Translations under genes and position numbers: made by a program | Shown: piece after piece, positions 1 to 5,239 of the stretch | How the letters are laid out: every line of letters starts with the position of its first letter | How positions within the stretch are numbered: position 1 is the stretch's first letter | DNA from: Verrucomicrobiota bacterium | GTDB lineage: Bacteria > Verrucomicrobiota > Kiritimatiellia > CAIQIC01 > Lenti-01 | NCBI GenBank assembly: GCA_022709625.1 | Contig: JAKLIL010000131.1 | Span: forward strand, 1-5,811 | Direction: 5' to 3' | Length of the DNA: 5,811 nt | The notes under the pieces: model-generated | Database searches by the model: none | Told to the model about the DNA's origin: nothing | What the model saw: only the letters and a program-made list of their open reading frames with translations

Positions 1-1155
1 TTCACGGGGGCCGGAGAGAACGGAGTTCTCTTCAGCGGTACGCGCGCGGCCCGGGGGGTGCTTTTTCTCGGCGTCTGCTTCCTGGCGAACATGGTGCTGA
101 TCTATCGCGGGGTCAGCCGCGGGATCGAGAAATTCTGCAATCTGGCCATGCCGCTGCTGGTGGTGTGCGCGCTGATCGTACTGGCGCGCGTGCTGACGCT
201 GCCGCCCAACCCGGCGCATCCGGACCAAACCGTCGCCAACGGACTGGGCTACATGTGGAATCCGGTCCAGCCCGGTCAAACGCTGTGGAGCGTGCTGTCC
301 AATCCGGAAACCTGGTTGGCGGCCACGGGCCAGATCTTCTTCAGCCTGTCCGTTGGCTTCGGACTGATCCTGACCTACGCGAGCTATCTGCGTCCGGACG
401 ACGACGTGGCGCTGAGCGGCCTGACGGCCTGCGCCGGGAACGAATTCTGCGAGGTGGTGCTGGGCGGCATGATCGCCATTCCCGCGGCGTTCGTGTTTCT
501 GGGCCCGACGGTGGTGCAGAATCCGCCCGGCACATTCGGCATGGGCTTCGTTACGTTGCCCAACATCTTCAACCAGATGCCGTTGGGAACGTTTTTCGGA
601 TTCCTGTTCTTTGCCTTGCTCTTCCTCGCGGCCATCACCAGTTCCCTGTCCATGCTGCAACCGTCGATCGCGCTGCTGGAAGAAGGTCTGAAAATCGGAC
701 GCAAGGCGTCCGTGTCCATCCTCTCCTTCATCACCCTCGTGGGGTGCCTGTTCGTGGCCTACTTTTCCAAGGACTTCACGGCGCTGGACACGCTGGATTT
801 CTGGATGGCCAACTTCTTCATCTTCGTCTTCGCGACGATCCAGTCGGTGGTGTTCGCGTGGGTGTTGGGCATCCGGCGGGGCATGGAGGAGCTGCAGCGC
901 GGGGCGGAAATCCGCCTGCCGCGGATCCTGCCGTTCGTGCTCCAATATGTGTCGCCGGTCTACCTGCTGACGATTTTCGCGTTCTGGTGCTGGAAGAACC
1001 TGCCGGCGCGCTGGCACGCCATCGCGACGCCGCCGGCGGACGGGCCTCCGGTGGCGTTGCTGGCGGTGTTGCTGATCGCGGCCGTGGGCGCCTTTTTCAG
1101 CCTGATCGTCGCCGTGGCCAATCGGACTTGGGATCAACAGGAGCAGGCGCCATGA
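1..1155 (+). CDS. Sodium-dependent amino-acid transporter, NSS/SNF family (LeuT-like), 5' end outside window
   Basis: This is an inner-membrane Na+-coupled symporter importing an amino acid or related amine. The reading frame is open from base 1, so the true start lies upstream; 384 residues are visible and TM1-TM3 are missing. Counting from base 1, helices fall near residues 20-37 (TM4), 47-66, 108-125, 150-172, 196-222, 236-257, 270-291, 309-331 and 351-374. From memory of LeuT, the TM6 block GQIFFSLSVGFG (110-121) matches its substrate/Na+ segment: F114, S115, S117 and F120 correspond to LeuT F253, T254, S256 and F259. N147 corresponds to the Na1 ligand N286, and A210, T213 and S214 to the Na2 ligands A351, T354 and S355. 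E151 sits where LeuT has E290, which suggests chloride independence. A GTG at 58 is internal to the conserved TM4 region and is not the start. The stop codon overlaps the next gene (ATGA). Family assignment is firm; substrate is not determined. Confidence 0.95.
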   Translation, partial: FTGAGENGVLFSGTRAARGVLFLGVCFLANMVLIYRGVSRGIEKFCNLAMPLLVVCALIVLARVLTLPPNPAHPDQTVANGLGYMWNPVQPGQTLWSVLSNPETWLAATGQIFFSLSVGFGLILTYASYLRPDDDVALSGLTACAGNEFCEVVLGGMIAIPAAFVFLGPTVVQNPPGTFGMGFVTLPNIFNQMPLGTFFGFLFFALLFLAAITSSLSMLQPSIALLEEGLKIGRKASVSILSFITLVGCLFVAYFSKDFTALDTLDFWMANFFIFVFATIQSVVFAWVLGIRRGMEELQRGAEIRLPRILPFVLQYVSPVYLLTIFAFWCWKNLPARWHAIATPPADGPPVALLAVLLIAAVGAFFSLIVAVANRTWDQQEQAP

Positions 1156-1301
1156 CGAACGCCGGATGGATCATCATGCTGTTGGCTTGCGGGGGGTACA
1201 CCGGACTGCTGCTGTGGTGCATCCACAAGGTCGTCGCCACCCCCGGGGCGGAAACCCGTATCCACGCCCAGACCGACATCGATCCGCGCGACGGGGAATG
1301 A
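1152..1301 (+). CDS. MetS-type small subunit of NSS transporter (49 aa)
   Basis: This is a 49-residue protein with one hydrophobic helix (about residues 5-26, starting MTNAGWIIMLLACGG) followed by a short charged tail ending in DPRDGE. That layout matches the methionine/alanine importer small subunits: in Corynebacterium glutamicum MetP needs the tiny MetS protein for transport. The ATG overlaps the stop of the large subunit by 4 bases (ATGA), and AGGAG at 1139-1143 lies 8 bases upstream, so translation is probably coupled and stoichiometric. The protein should sit in the inner membrane bound to the transporter. The same frame is open far upstream, antiparallel in sense to nothing useful, but only this C-terminal portion is a gene. 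Position and size carry most of the assignment, since so short a sequence has few diagnostic residues; substrate specificity for methionine is not implied. Confidence 0.82.
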   Translation: MTNAGWIIMLLACGGYTGLLLWCIHKVVATPGAETRIHAQTDIDPRDGE

Positions 1302-1314
1302 GGCTGCAGGCATG

Positions 1315-1330
1315 GCGCCGTCGACGGCGC
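1315..1330. repeat. Perfect 16-bp palindrome between convergent genes
   Basis: GCGCCGTCGACGGCGC is its own reverse complement. It lies in the 52-base gap between the stop of the small transporter subunit (plus strand) and the stop of the kinase-like gene (minus strand). As RNA it could form a 6-bp GC-rich stem on a TCGA loop on either strand. There is no T-tract on either side, so it is not a standard intrinsic terminator. It may slow polymerase or protect a 3' end in both directions, but no function can be shown. Confidence 0.4.
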
Positions 1331-1353
1331 GATATATTGCCCCTGCTATTTGG

Positions 1354-2094
1354 TCAAAACGGCGATTTCTTCCGGCGCCGGGTCAGGTTGCGCCAAGTCT
1401 TGCCGAACCAGTAGCCTTTGAAAATCCAGAACCGGCGGATTCCCTTGAAGTGGTTCAAGAAGGCCTCCCGTTCGGTATCCAAGGGTTCGGTGCCCATTTT
1501 GGCCCAGAACTTGTAGATTCCCGAGCGGTCGGCATCTTCCATCAGCCGGCGTACCCAGCGGGGCAGGCGGGCGGTGCGCATGCAGGACTGGAAATCCAGG
1601 ACGTAGGGCCGTCCGTCCGGTCCGCAAATCACGTTGCCCGGATTGCGCAAATCGAGATGGGCGTAGCCGGCGCGATGCATCTCGTCCACCAGGCGTTCAA
1701 AATCGCGGAAGAACGCCGGGGGCAGTTTGGCGCGGCGCTTCCGGTGGAGATCGACCAGCGTTTCGCCCGCGACAAAGCTTTCGGCGAGGGCGGCAGACCC
1801 TAGCCGGCGCGCATGGCCGGGAACGCCGGCAATGCCTGCCAAGGCCGCCAACGCCCGCGCCTCCCGGGCAACCAGCAGGCGCCCAAACGTGCACCGAACG
1901 AGCCACGGCCGCGAATAGAACTCTTTGACCAGCAACCGGGTCTGGCCCAGCTCCAGCCGATAGACGTTTGCGTTGCCGTACTTGCCCGCGTTGAGCAAAG
2001 TCAGCTGGTCGGCGGCCAGCTCCGGGCCATAGGCGTTGCGGAGCAGGGCGAGCAGGCGAGCCGGGATGTCAGCGCCGCGCGCCGTGGATTTCAT
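1354..2094 (-). CDS. Small kinase-like protein, Kdo/WaaP or RIO-like
   Basis: The 246-residue protein has a compact protein-kinase-like fold signature. A glycine-rich segment GKYGNANVYRL lies at 37-47, the likely ATP-binding lysine is K57 in LLVKEF, and E78 is a candidate partner glutamate. The catalytic loop HLDLRNPGN (146-154) gives D148 and N154, and the metal-binding Asp is D167 in VLDFQS (the DFG position). A DFQ in place of DFG and an Asn six residues after the catalytic Asp fit the small bacterial lipopolysaccharide (Kdo/heptose) kinase and RIO-like group better than eukaryote-type Ser/Thr kinases. No membrane helix is seen; the basic C-terminus (RRRKK near 239-243) could contact membrane lipid. 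The ATG overlaps the stop of the upstream methyltransferase by 4 bases and lacks a good Shine-Dalgarno sequence, so coupled translation is likely. The frame stays open upstream to 2511, but that part lies over the methyltransferase and is not coding. Substrate (sugar, lipid or protein) is unknown. Confidence 0.8.
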   Translation of the reverse strand: MKSTARGADIPARLLALLRNAYGPELAADQLTLLNAGKYGNANVYRLELGQTRLLVKEFYSRPWLVRCTFGRLLVAREARALAALAGIAGVPGHARRLGSAALAESFVAGETLVDLHRKRRAKLPPAFFRDFERLVDEMHRAGYAHLDLRNPGNVICGPDGRPYVLDFQSCMRTARLPRWVRRLMEDADRSGIYKFWAKMGTEPLDTEREAFLNHFKGIRRFWIFKGYWFGKTWRNLTRRRKKSPF

Positions 2095-2726
2095 GGCGCC
2101 GAGAGCGGATTCCACACGAACGCGAAGAGGTACAGAACGGCGTAGGCCGCCAGCAGGCCGGCGGCGTTGAGCCACCCGTGGTTGCCGGCCAGCAACTCCC
2201 ACTTCCAGAAAAGGACGTTCCGGAGATTGCCGCCGCGCGGCGAGGGGAGGAACCGGTTGACGTTGCGGCAATAGTCCTCGTAGTCCGCGCCGAAGATGCC
2301 GATCAACTTGGCTTCTTCGCGCCGGACCCGGTTGTACATGTAGAACCAGTAAAAAAGCGAATAGGGAATGACGGCCCAAAGCCCGGGTTTGCCCAGAAGC
2401 AGGAACACGCCCAACACGATGAAATAGCGGCCCAAATACATCGGATTGCGCACGAGCACGTAGGGACCGCGGCAGGCTAGGACTTTCTCTTTCTTCAGCG
2501 AGGCGAAGCACCAGAGCTGGATGAGTTCGCCCAGCATGGACGTGCCGAAGCCAATCCAGAACCAGATGGCCTCAATCCGCAGCCAGCGTTTCCAAAACAG
2601 CCACGCCAGCGTCGCCAGCAAGGCGACGCCGAAGGGATAGCGGATCCGGCACCAGAATTTCCGCAGGCCGGGATGGTTGAAGAACGCGTGAATTCCCTCC
2701 AGCCAGCCGCCGTTGTCCGTTGCCAT
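2091..2726 (-). CDS. Membrane methyltransferase, ICMT/phospholipid methyltransferase family
   Basis: This 211-residue integral membrane protein is of the isoprenylcysteine carboxyl methyltransferase / phosphatidylethanolamine methyltransferase type, which moves a methyl group from S-adenosylmethionine to a membrane-embedded acceptor. The diagnostic block is GPYVLVRNPMYLG (87-99), followed by a helix pair (about 101-131), then REEAKLIGIFGADYEDYCRNVNRFLP (136-161, described here by its EE, FG-x-x-Y-x-x-Y and RFLP elements), which forms the cofactor and active-site region. Hydrophobic helices also lie near 32-48, 53-75 and 186-206. The ATG at 2726 is preferred because AAAGGA ends 6 bases before it; a TTG at 2732 would abut that Shine-Dalgarno sequence. 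The gene ends in a 4-base overlap with the kinase-like gene. Bacteria lack prenylated proteins of the eukaryotic kind, so the acceptor is probably a lipid or an isoprenoid-like compound. Family is secure; substrate is unknown. Confidence 0.9.
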   Translation of the reverse strand: MATDNGGWLEGIHAFFNHPGLRKFWCRIRYPFGVALLATLAWLFWKRWLRIEAIWFWIGFGTSMLGELIQLWCFASLKKEKVLACRGPYVLVRNPMYLGRYFIVLGVFLLLGKPGLWAVIPYSLFYWFYMYNRVRREEAKLIGIFGADYEDYCRNVNRFLPSPRGGNLRNVLFWKWELLAGNHGWLNAAGLLAAYAVLYLFAFVWNPLSAP

Positions 2727-2763
2727 GCGCAATCCTTTCTTCGTCCGCGGGGTTCCGTTGCCT

Positions 2764-2799
2764 GCCGTCGTAGATAGACGAGACCCTAGGGCGAGTCAA
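2764..2799 (-). promoter_or_regulatory. Candidate internal promoter for the methyltransferase-kinase pair
   Basis: On the minus strand TTGACT (2799-2794, five of six to the -35 consensus) is followed after 17 bases by TATCTA (2776-2771, a weak -10). Transcription would start near 2764 and give a leader of about 38 bases containing the Shine-Dalgarno sequence of the methyltransferase. The -35 overlaps the last codons of the hydrolase gene. The -10 match is poor, so the two downstream genes may simply be read through from the hydrolase. Confidence 0.3.
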
Positions 2800-3610
2800 G
2801 CGCGGGGTTCCCGGTCCGGGTGCGCATCGGAACATGCGCCAAAAACTCCGCCAGGGCGGCGTTGAACTCCCGCGGCCGTTCCATTGGCGTGGCGTGGCGG
2901 GAATCGGCAATCACGACGAGGCGCGCATTGGGCAGGAGGCGGACGAATCGTTCCTTGGCCGCTACCGGGGTGTAGTCGTGGTCGGCCGCAATGACGAGCA
3001 CGGGGCAGCGGATGGACTCCAGCCGGTCCGCCACGCTCCAGCCAACCACGGCCTTGAGCGAGTGGAGATAGGCTTGCGGATCGTTGCGGGCAAAGCGCTC
3101 GACGAAGGCGGCGCGCAACGCCGCCTGTTCGGGCTTGGGCAACAGCCGCTGGGCCACGCGTTCGCCCAGCGGCCGTAGGCCGCGCCATCGGATAATCGCC
3201 TTGCGGCGCCAGCTTTCCAAAAGTACCCTGAACGAGCGGCGAACGATTTCCGGTGCGCTGTTCACGACGACCAGCGACAGGACGAGATCGGGGAAATCCA
3301 CCGCCAGTTGGAACGCTACGCAGCCGCCCAGCGACAAGCCGACCACGTGGGCAGACGGGATATCCAAGGCGCGGAGCACGGCCGCCACATCGGCGGCGAA
3401 AAGGGCCATGCCGTACGGTCCCGGCGGCTTTTCGGATTCTCCATGGCCGCGCAGATCGAGCGCCACGACCCGGTAAGTTCTGGCGAACTCCTGGATTTGC
3501 GCGGCCCAGTCCACCGTGCTGGAACCGATGCCGTGCAGGAAGAGCAGGGCGGGACCGGCGCCTTGGCTTTCGTAATGGAGCCGGATGCGGTTGGCGCAGA
3601 CAAAGGGCAT
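2786..3610 (-). CDS. Alpha/beta hydrolase fold protein
   Basis: This is a 274-residue cytosolic alpha/beta hydrolase of usual length for the family. The oxyanion segment LFLHGIGSS lies at 23-31 and DLRGHGES at 52-59. The nucleophile elbow GLSLGG (91-96) puts the catalytic serine at S93. The acid is probably D212 in AADHDYTP (208-215), and the base H239 in DSRHATPMERP (236-246). A helical cap lies between about 120 and 190. All three triad residues are present, so it should be an active esterase, lipase or related hydrolase; the motifs resemble the 3-oxoadipate enol-lactonase/BioH-like branch, but that does not fix the substrate. The ATG at 3610 was chosen because the conserved N-terminal strand (MPFVCANRIRLHYE) begins there; the open frame upstream runs antisense-shifted over the neighbouring acetyltransferase. 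No strong Shine-Dalgarno sequence is seen. It lies 59 bases before the methyltransferase, so a shared transcript is possible. Confidence 0.92.
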   Translation of the reverse strand: MPFVCANRIRLHYESQGAGPALLFLHGIGSSTVDWAAQIQEFARTYRVVALDLRGHGESEKPPGPYGMALFAADVAAVLRALDIPSAHVVGLSLGGCVAFQLAVDFPDLVLSLVVVNSAPEIVRRSFRVLLESWRRKAIIRWRGLRPLGERVAQRLLPKPEQAALRAAFVERFARNDPQAYLHSLKAVVGWSVADRLESIRCPVLVIAADHDYTPVAAKERFVRLLPNARLVVIADSRHATPMERPREFNAALAEFLAHVPMRTRTGNPALDSP

Positions 3611-3622
3611 GGCGGACAAGTC

Positions 3623-3657
3623 CCAGCCAAGGCTACGCCGCGGAATCGGGCTGTCAA
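3623..3657 (-). promoter_or_regulatory. Candidate sigma-70-type promoter of the hydrolase gene
   Basis: The minus strand carries a perfect TTGACA (3657-3652), a 16-base spacer and TAGCCT (3635-3630), which keeps the key first, second and last bases of the -10 box. The start would be near 3623, leaving a leader of only about 13 bases before the ATG at 3610. It lies in the 85-base gap after the acetyltransferase gene, which suggests the hydrolase can be transcribed separately from it. The short leader and weak -10 limit confidence. Confidence 0.4.
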
Positions 3658-3695
3658 GAACCGGAAACCGCCAGACGGATCCGGCCCGGCGCGCG

Positions 3696-4304
3696 TCAGG
3701 CGAGTTTCTTGACGAACAGGGTGCAGGCGCCCGGCAAGGCGCAGAACGGTCCGGGCCGATCGGCGTAGGCCAAGCGGTTGAGTTCGGTGTAGCCCTGCTT
3801 CCGGAACGCGCCTTCGGACTTCGGGTTGGTGGCTTCGGAGACGAGATACTCGTAACGTTTCTCACGCAGCATGGCTTCCAACCGCTGCAGCATCGCCATG
3901 GAAACTCCGGCCCGCCAGTAGGCGGGGGCGACGGCAAGGTAGAAGACATAGGTCCATTTGCCGGGAATGCGCGCGAGCGGCTTGTCGAGTTCCTCGAAGA
4001 AATCGTTCATCTGCTCCATCGCCGCGCGGTATTCGGGCGGAATGACGGCCAGGGTTTGGCGGTATTTGCCGTCGTCGAGGCCGATGGCCACGCCCGCGAT
4101 GCGACCATCGTCGGCATCGACGGCGACGACGGCGAGGCTGTCGCCGTAGCAATGATCGCAGACGGCGCGGACGTAGGCGGCATAGAAATCGCGGGAGAGC
4201 CGGAGCGCGGCGGTCATCGGCTCCAGATTCAAAAAAACTTCGGTTAGCAATTCGGCGGATTCGGCAAGTCGGTCGGCGGTCAACTCTTGAATGTGGATAT
4301 TCAT
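3696..4304 (-). CDS. GNAT-family N-acetyltransferase
   Basis: This 202-residue cytosolic protein resembles acetyl-CoA-dependent N-acetyltransferases. Strand-rich N-terminus MNIHIQELTADRL is followed by helices (14-50), then strands SLAVVAVDADDGRIAGVAIG (56-75). The acetyl-CoA-binding motif A region is FYLAVAPAYWRAGVSMAML (121-139), where the usual Q/R-x-x-G-x-G/A appears as W130-x-x-G133-x-S135, a degenerate form. The C-terminal half has SEATNPKSEGAFRKQGY (156-172), the typical motif B region, in which a residue pattern ending in K-x-G-Y/F follows the last helix. The ATG at 4304 begins the natural first strand, though no Shine-Dalgarno sequence is visible in its GC-rich leader; an open frame reaching to 4424 adds a proline-rich segment that does not look like protein. 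The acceptor (small amine, antibiotic, amino acid or protein N-terminus) cannot be told. It precedes the hydrolase by 85 bases and may be separately transcribed. Confidence 0.85.
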   Translation of the reverse strand: MNIHIQELTADRLAESAELLTEVFLNLEPMTAALRLSRDFYAAYVRAVCDHCYGDSLAVVAVDADDGRIAGVAIGLDDGKYRQTLAVIPPEYRAAMEQMNDFFEELDKPLARIPGKWTYVFYLAVAPAYWRAGVSMAMLQRLEAMLREKRYEYLVSEATNPKSEGAFRKQGYTELNRLAYADRPGPFCALPGACTLFVKKLA

Positions 4305-4378
4305 GGGGTGGGGCGCGAGGCCCCGCAGGGTGCCAGCGGGCTGGGTGGGTTGGGGCGGTCTCGAAGGCGTGGGTTGCT

Positions 4379-4558
4379 TCAGATCGCCAAGCCGTTGGCG
4401 GTGGCCGACGTCGTTGCCGCACATGCGGCATCGGCCTGGAGAAACTCGATGAGGGCGGCGCGTTCCAGGAAAAGGGGGGCGTCCGGCGGCGCAGCCAGCG
4501 AAAACCCGGCGGTGGGCCGGGTCGGTTGGACAGCGAAACGCTGAACGATTCGGTTCAT
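4379..4558 (-). CDS. Doubtful small hypothetical protein (59 aa)
   Basis: A 59-codon minus-strand frame begins MNRIVQRFAVQPTRPTAGFS and ends in a Thr/Ala-rich tail (ATTSATANGLAI). Its third codon positions are mostly G or C, like the surrounding genes, and a promoter-like pair lies upstream at 4625-4660. An in-frame ATG at 4600 would give 73 residues, but neither start has a well-placed Shine-Dalgarno sequence: AGGA lies 14 bases before 4558. I recognise no family, signal peptide or membrane helix. It could be a real small protein co-transcribed with the acetyltransferase, a decayed gene end, or chance open frame in GC-rich DNA; the last is quite possible. Confidence 0.25.
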   Translation of the reverse strand: MNRIVQRFAVQPTRPTAGFSLAAPPDAPLFLERAALIEFLQADAACAATTSATANGLAI

Positions 4559-4624
4559 GGAAACGGCGCGCATCCTACGCCTTTGGGGCCGGTTGTCCAT
4601 TGGAATTTGGAAAAAAGCCAAATG

Positions 4625-4660
4625 AAAATTCATAATATCAACCGGGAAAGCAAGATGCAA
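4625..4660 (-). promoter_or_regulatory. Candidate leftward promoter (toward acetyltransferase)
   Basis: On the minus strand TTGCAT (4660-4655) and TATTAT (4637-4632) are separated by exactly 17 bases, inside the AT-rich part of the intergenic region. The -10 matches consensus at five of six positions; the -35 keeps only TTG. Transcription would begin near 4625 and run through the small hypothetical frame to the acetyltransferase, giving a leader of about 320 bases if that frame is not translated. Confidence 0.45.
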
Positions 4661-4700
4661 AATTATTTGCAGATAAATCGGCTCGTTTGGGCCGGAGCCC

Positions 4701-4728
4701 TTGTCAGTGCGCTTCAAAGGTGTATATT
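4701..4728 (+). promoter_or_regulatory. Sigma-70-type promoter of the Lys-rich protein gene
   Basis: TTGTCA (4701-4706) and TATATT (4723-4728) each match consensus at five of six positions and are 16 bases apart. Transcription should start near 4735, leaving a leader of about 32 bases with GGAG at 4756-4759, 7 bases before the ATG at 4767. AT-rich DNA upstream may help as an UP-like element. This is the best promoter in the window. Confidence 0.65.
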
Positions 4729-4743
4729 GGTTCGGCAAACCAA
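4727..4743. repeat. Inverted repeat over the predicted transcription start
   Basis: TTGGTT (4727-4732) and AACCAA (4738-4743) are perfect inverted copies flanking CGGCA. The repeat covers the end of the -10 box and the likely start site. It could be a repressor operator; only part of it would be in the transcript, so a leader hairpin is less likely. Six-base arms also arise by chance, so the assignment is tentative. Confidence 0.3.
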
Positions 4744-4766
4744 CCCTACCCACACGGAGTTATAAC

Positions 4767-5162
4767 ATGAAACAACTGGCGATGATGACAATGGTAGCCC
4801 TTTTTGCTTTGGCGATGAATTCGTCGGCATGGTGGTGGAGCAAGAAGTCTGCCGAACCGGCCAAGGAAAAAGCCGCCAAGGAAGAAGTCCAGAAATGCGA
4901 AAAGGCCGCGGCGGACAAGGCGAAGTGCGAGGCCAAGAAGGCGGACAAATGCAAGAAAATGACCGCCGAAGAAAAGGCCCAGTGCAAGGAAAAGTGCCGC
5001 GCCGAGAAGAAGGCGAAGGCGGAAGCCAAGAAAGCCGAGAAAAAGGCCAAGTGCGAGACCAAGAAGGCGGCGGAAGAAGCCGATAAGGCTATGCAGAAAG
5101 CCAAGGAAACCGCCGAACAGGCAGTCCCGGCCGCTCCGGCCGAGGCGGCGCCCGCCCAATAG
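4767..5162 (+). CDS. Secreted Lys/Ala/Glu-rich protein with six cysteines (131 aa), unknown function
   Basis: I do not recognise this family. The start at ATG 4767 is set by GGAG at 4756-4759 and by a clear signal peptide: MKQLAMMTMVALFALAMN, with likely signal peptidase I cleavage after SSA (residue 21). The mature part opens with WWWSKKS (22-28), then becomes a strongly charged, probably helical rod (about 30-118) built mostly of Lys, Ala and Glu, and ends in a Pro/Ala tail (119-131). Six cysteines lie at 44, 54, 62, 73, 77 and 96, all inside the rod. Related 11-residue units are seen: KAKCEAKKADK (51-61), KAKAEAKKAEK (82-92) and KAKCETKKAAE (93-103), the last two in direct tandem. It should be periplasmic or surface-exposed. 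Its own promoter and terminator make it a single-gene unit, probably well expressed. Possible roles include envelope spacer, polyanion- or DNA-binding protein, or disulfide-linked structural protein; low complexity makes homology weak evidence. Confidence 0.88.
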   Translation: MKQLAMMTMVALFALAMNSSAWWWSKKSAEPAKEKAAKEEVQKCEKAAADKAKCEAKKADKCKKMTAEEKAQCKEKCRAEKKAKAEAKKAEKKAKCETKKAAEEADKAMQKAKETAEQAVPAAPAEAAPAQ

Positions 5163-5186
5163 CGGCGTTGGAACGGCTTCAAGCCA

Positions 5187-5218
5187 CCCGGCCGGTTTCC
5201 GCCGGCCGGGGTCTTTTT
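5187..5218 (+). terminator. Rho-independent terminator after the Lys-rich gene
   Basis: A perfect 9-bp GC stem, CCCGGCCGG (5187-5195) with CCGGCCGGG (5202-5210), closes the 6-base loop TTTCCG and is followed by GTCTTTTT (5211-5218). It starts 24 bases after the stop codon at 5162. It should end the Lys-rich transcript efficiently and separate it from the next gene, whose ATG is only 21 bases further on. Confidence 0.9.
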
Positions 5219-5239
5219 GACTGGCGAAGGTGGCGGCCC

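Larger units (their letters stand above)
4305..4766. other. Divergent intergenic region
   Basis: This 462-base stretch separates the leftward acetyltransferase gene from the rightward Lys-rich gene. The left half (4305-4560) is as GC-rich as the genes and holds only a doubtful minus-strand ORF. The centre (about 4601-4680) is clearly AT-richer, with an A-tract and AATATT-like runs, as expected of a promoter zone. The right edge holds a well-formed plus-strand promoter. No tRNA, terminator or recognisable riboswitch was seen. Confidence 0.7.

Noticed and set aside
165..1151. Long plus-strand open frame in another phase over the transporter gene, continuous with the small subunit.
   Set aside because: It overlaps the clearly LeuT-like frame, is rich in Arg/Gly/Ala as expected of shadow frames in GC-rich DNA, and has no recognisable domain. 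Only the last 49 codons are a gene.
1315..1330. The 16-bp palindrome as a bidirectional intrinsic terminator.
   Set aside because: No T-run follows on either strand, so it is recorded only as a palindrome.
2095..2511. Possible N-terminal extension of the kinase-like gene.
   Set aside because: The region encodes the membrane methyltransferase in another frame, and the extension reads as Arg/Pro/Leu-rich shadow sequence.
3611..3949. Possible N-terminal extension of the alpha/beta hydrolase.
   Set aside because: It overlaps the acetyltransferase gene and carries no domain; the hydrolase fold begins naturally at the ATG at 3610.
4701..4766. Upstream TTG start for the Lys-rich gene.
   Set aside because: This would place the promoter inside the coding region and bury the signal peptide behind 22 extra residues; the ATG at 4767 has GGAG at good spacing.
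5217..5222. TTGACT as a -35 box for the right-hand gene.
   Set aside because: It sits in the terminator T-tract, and a correctly spaced -10 would fall at or inside the start of the coding region, where nothing like TATAAT is seen.
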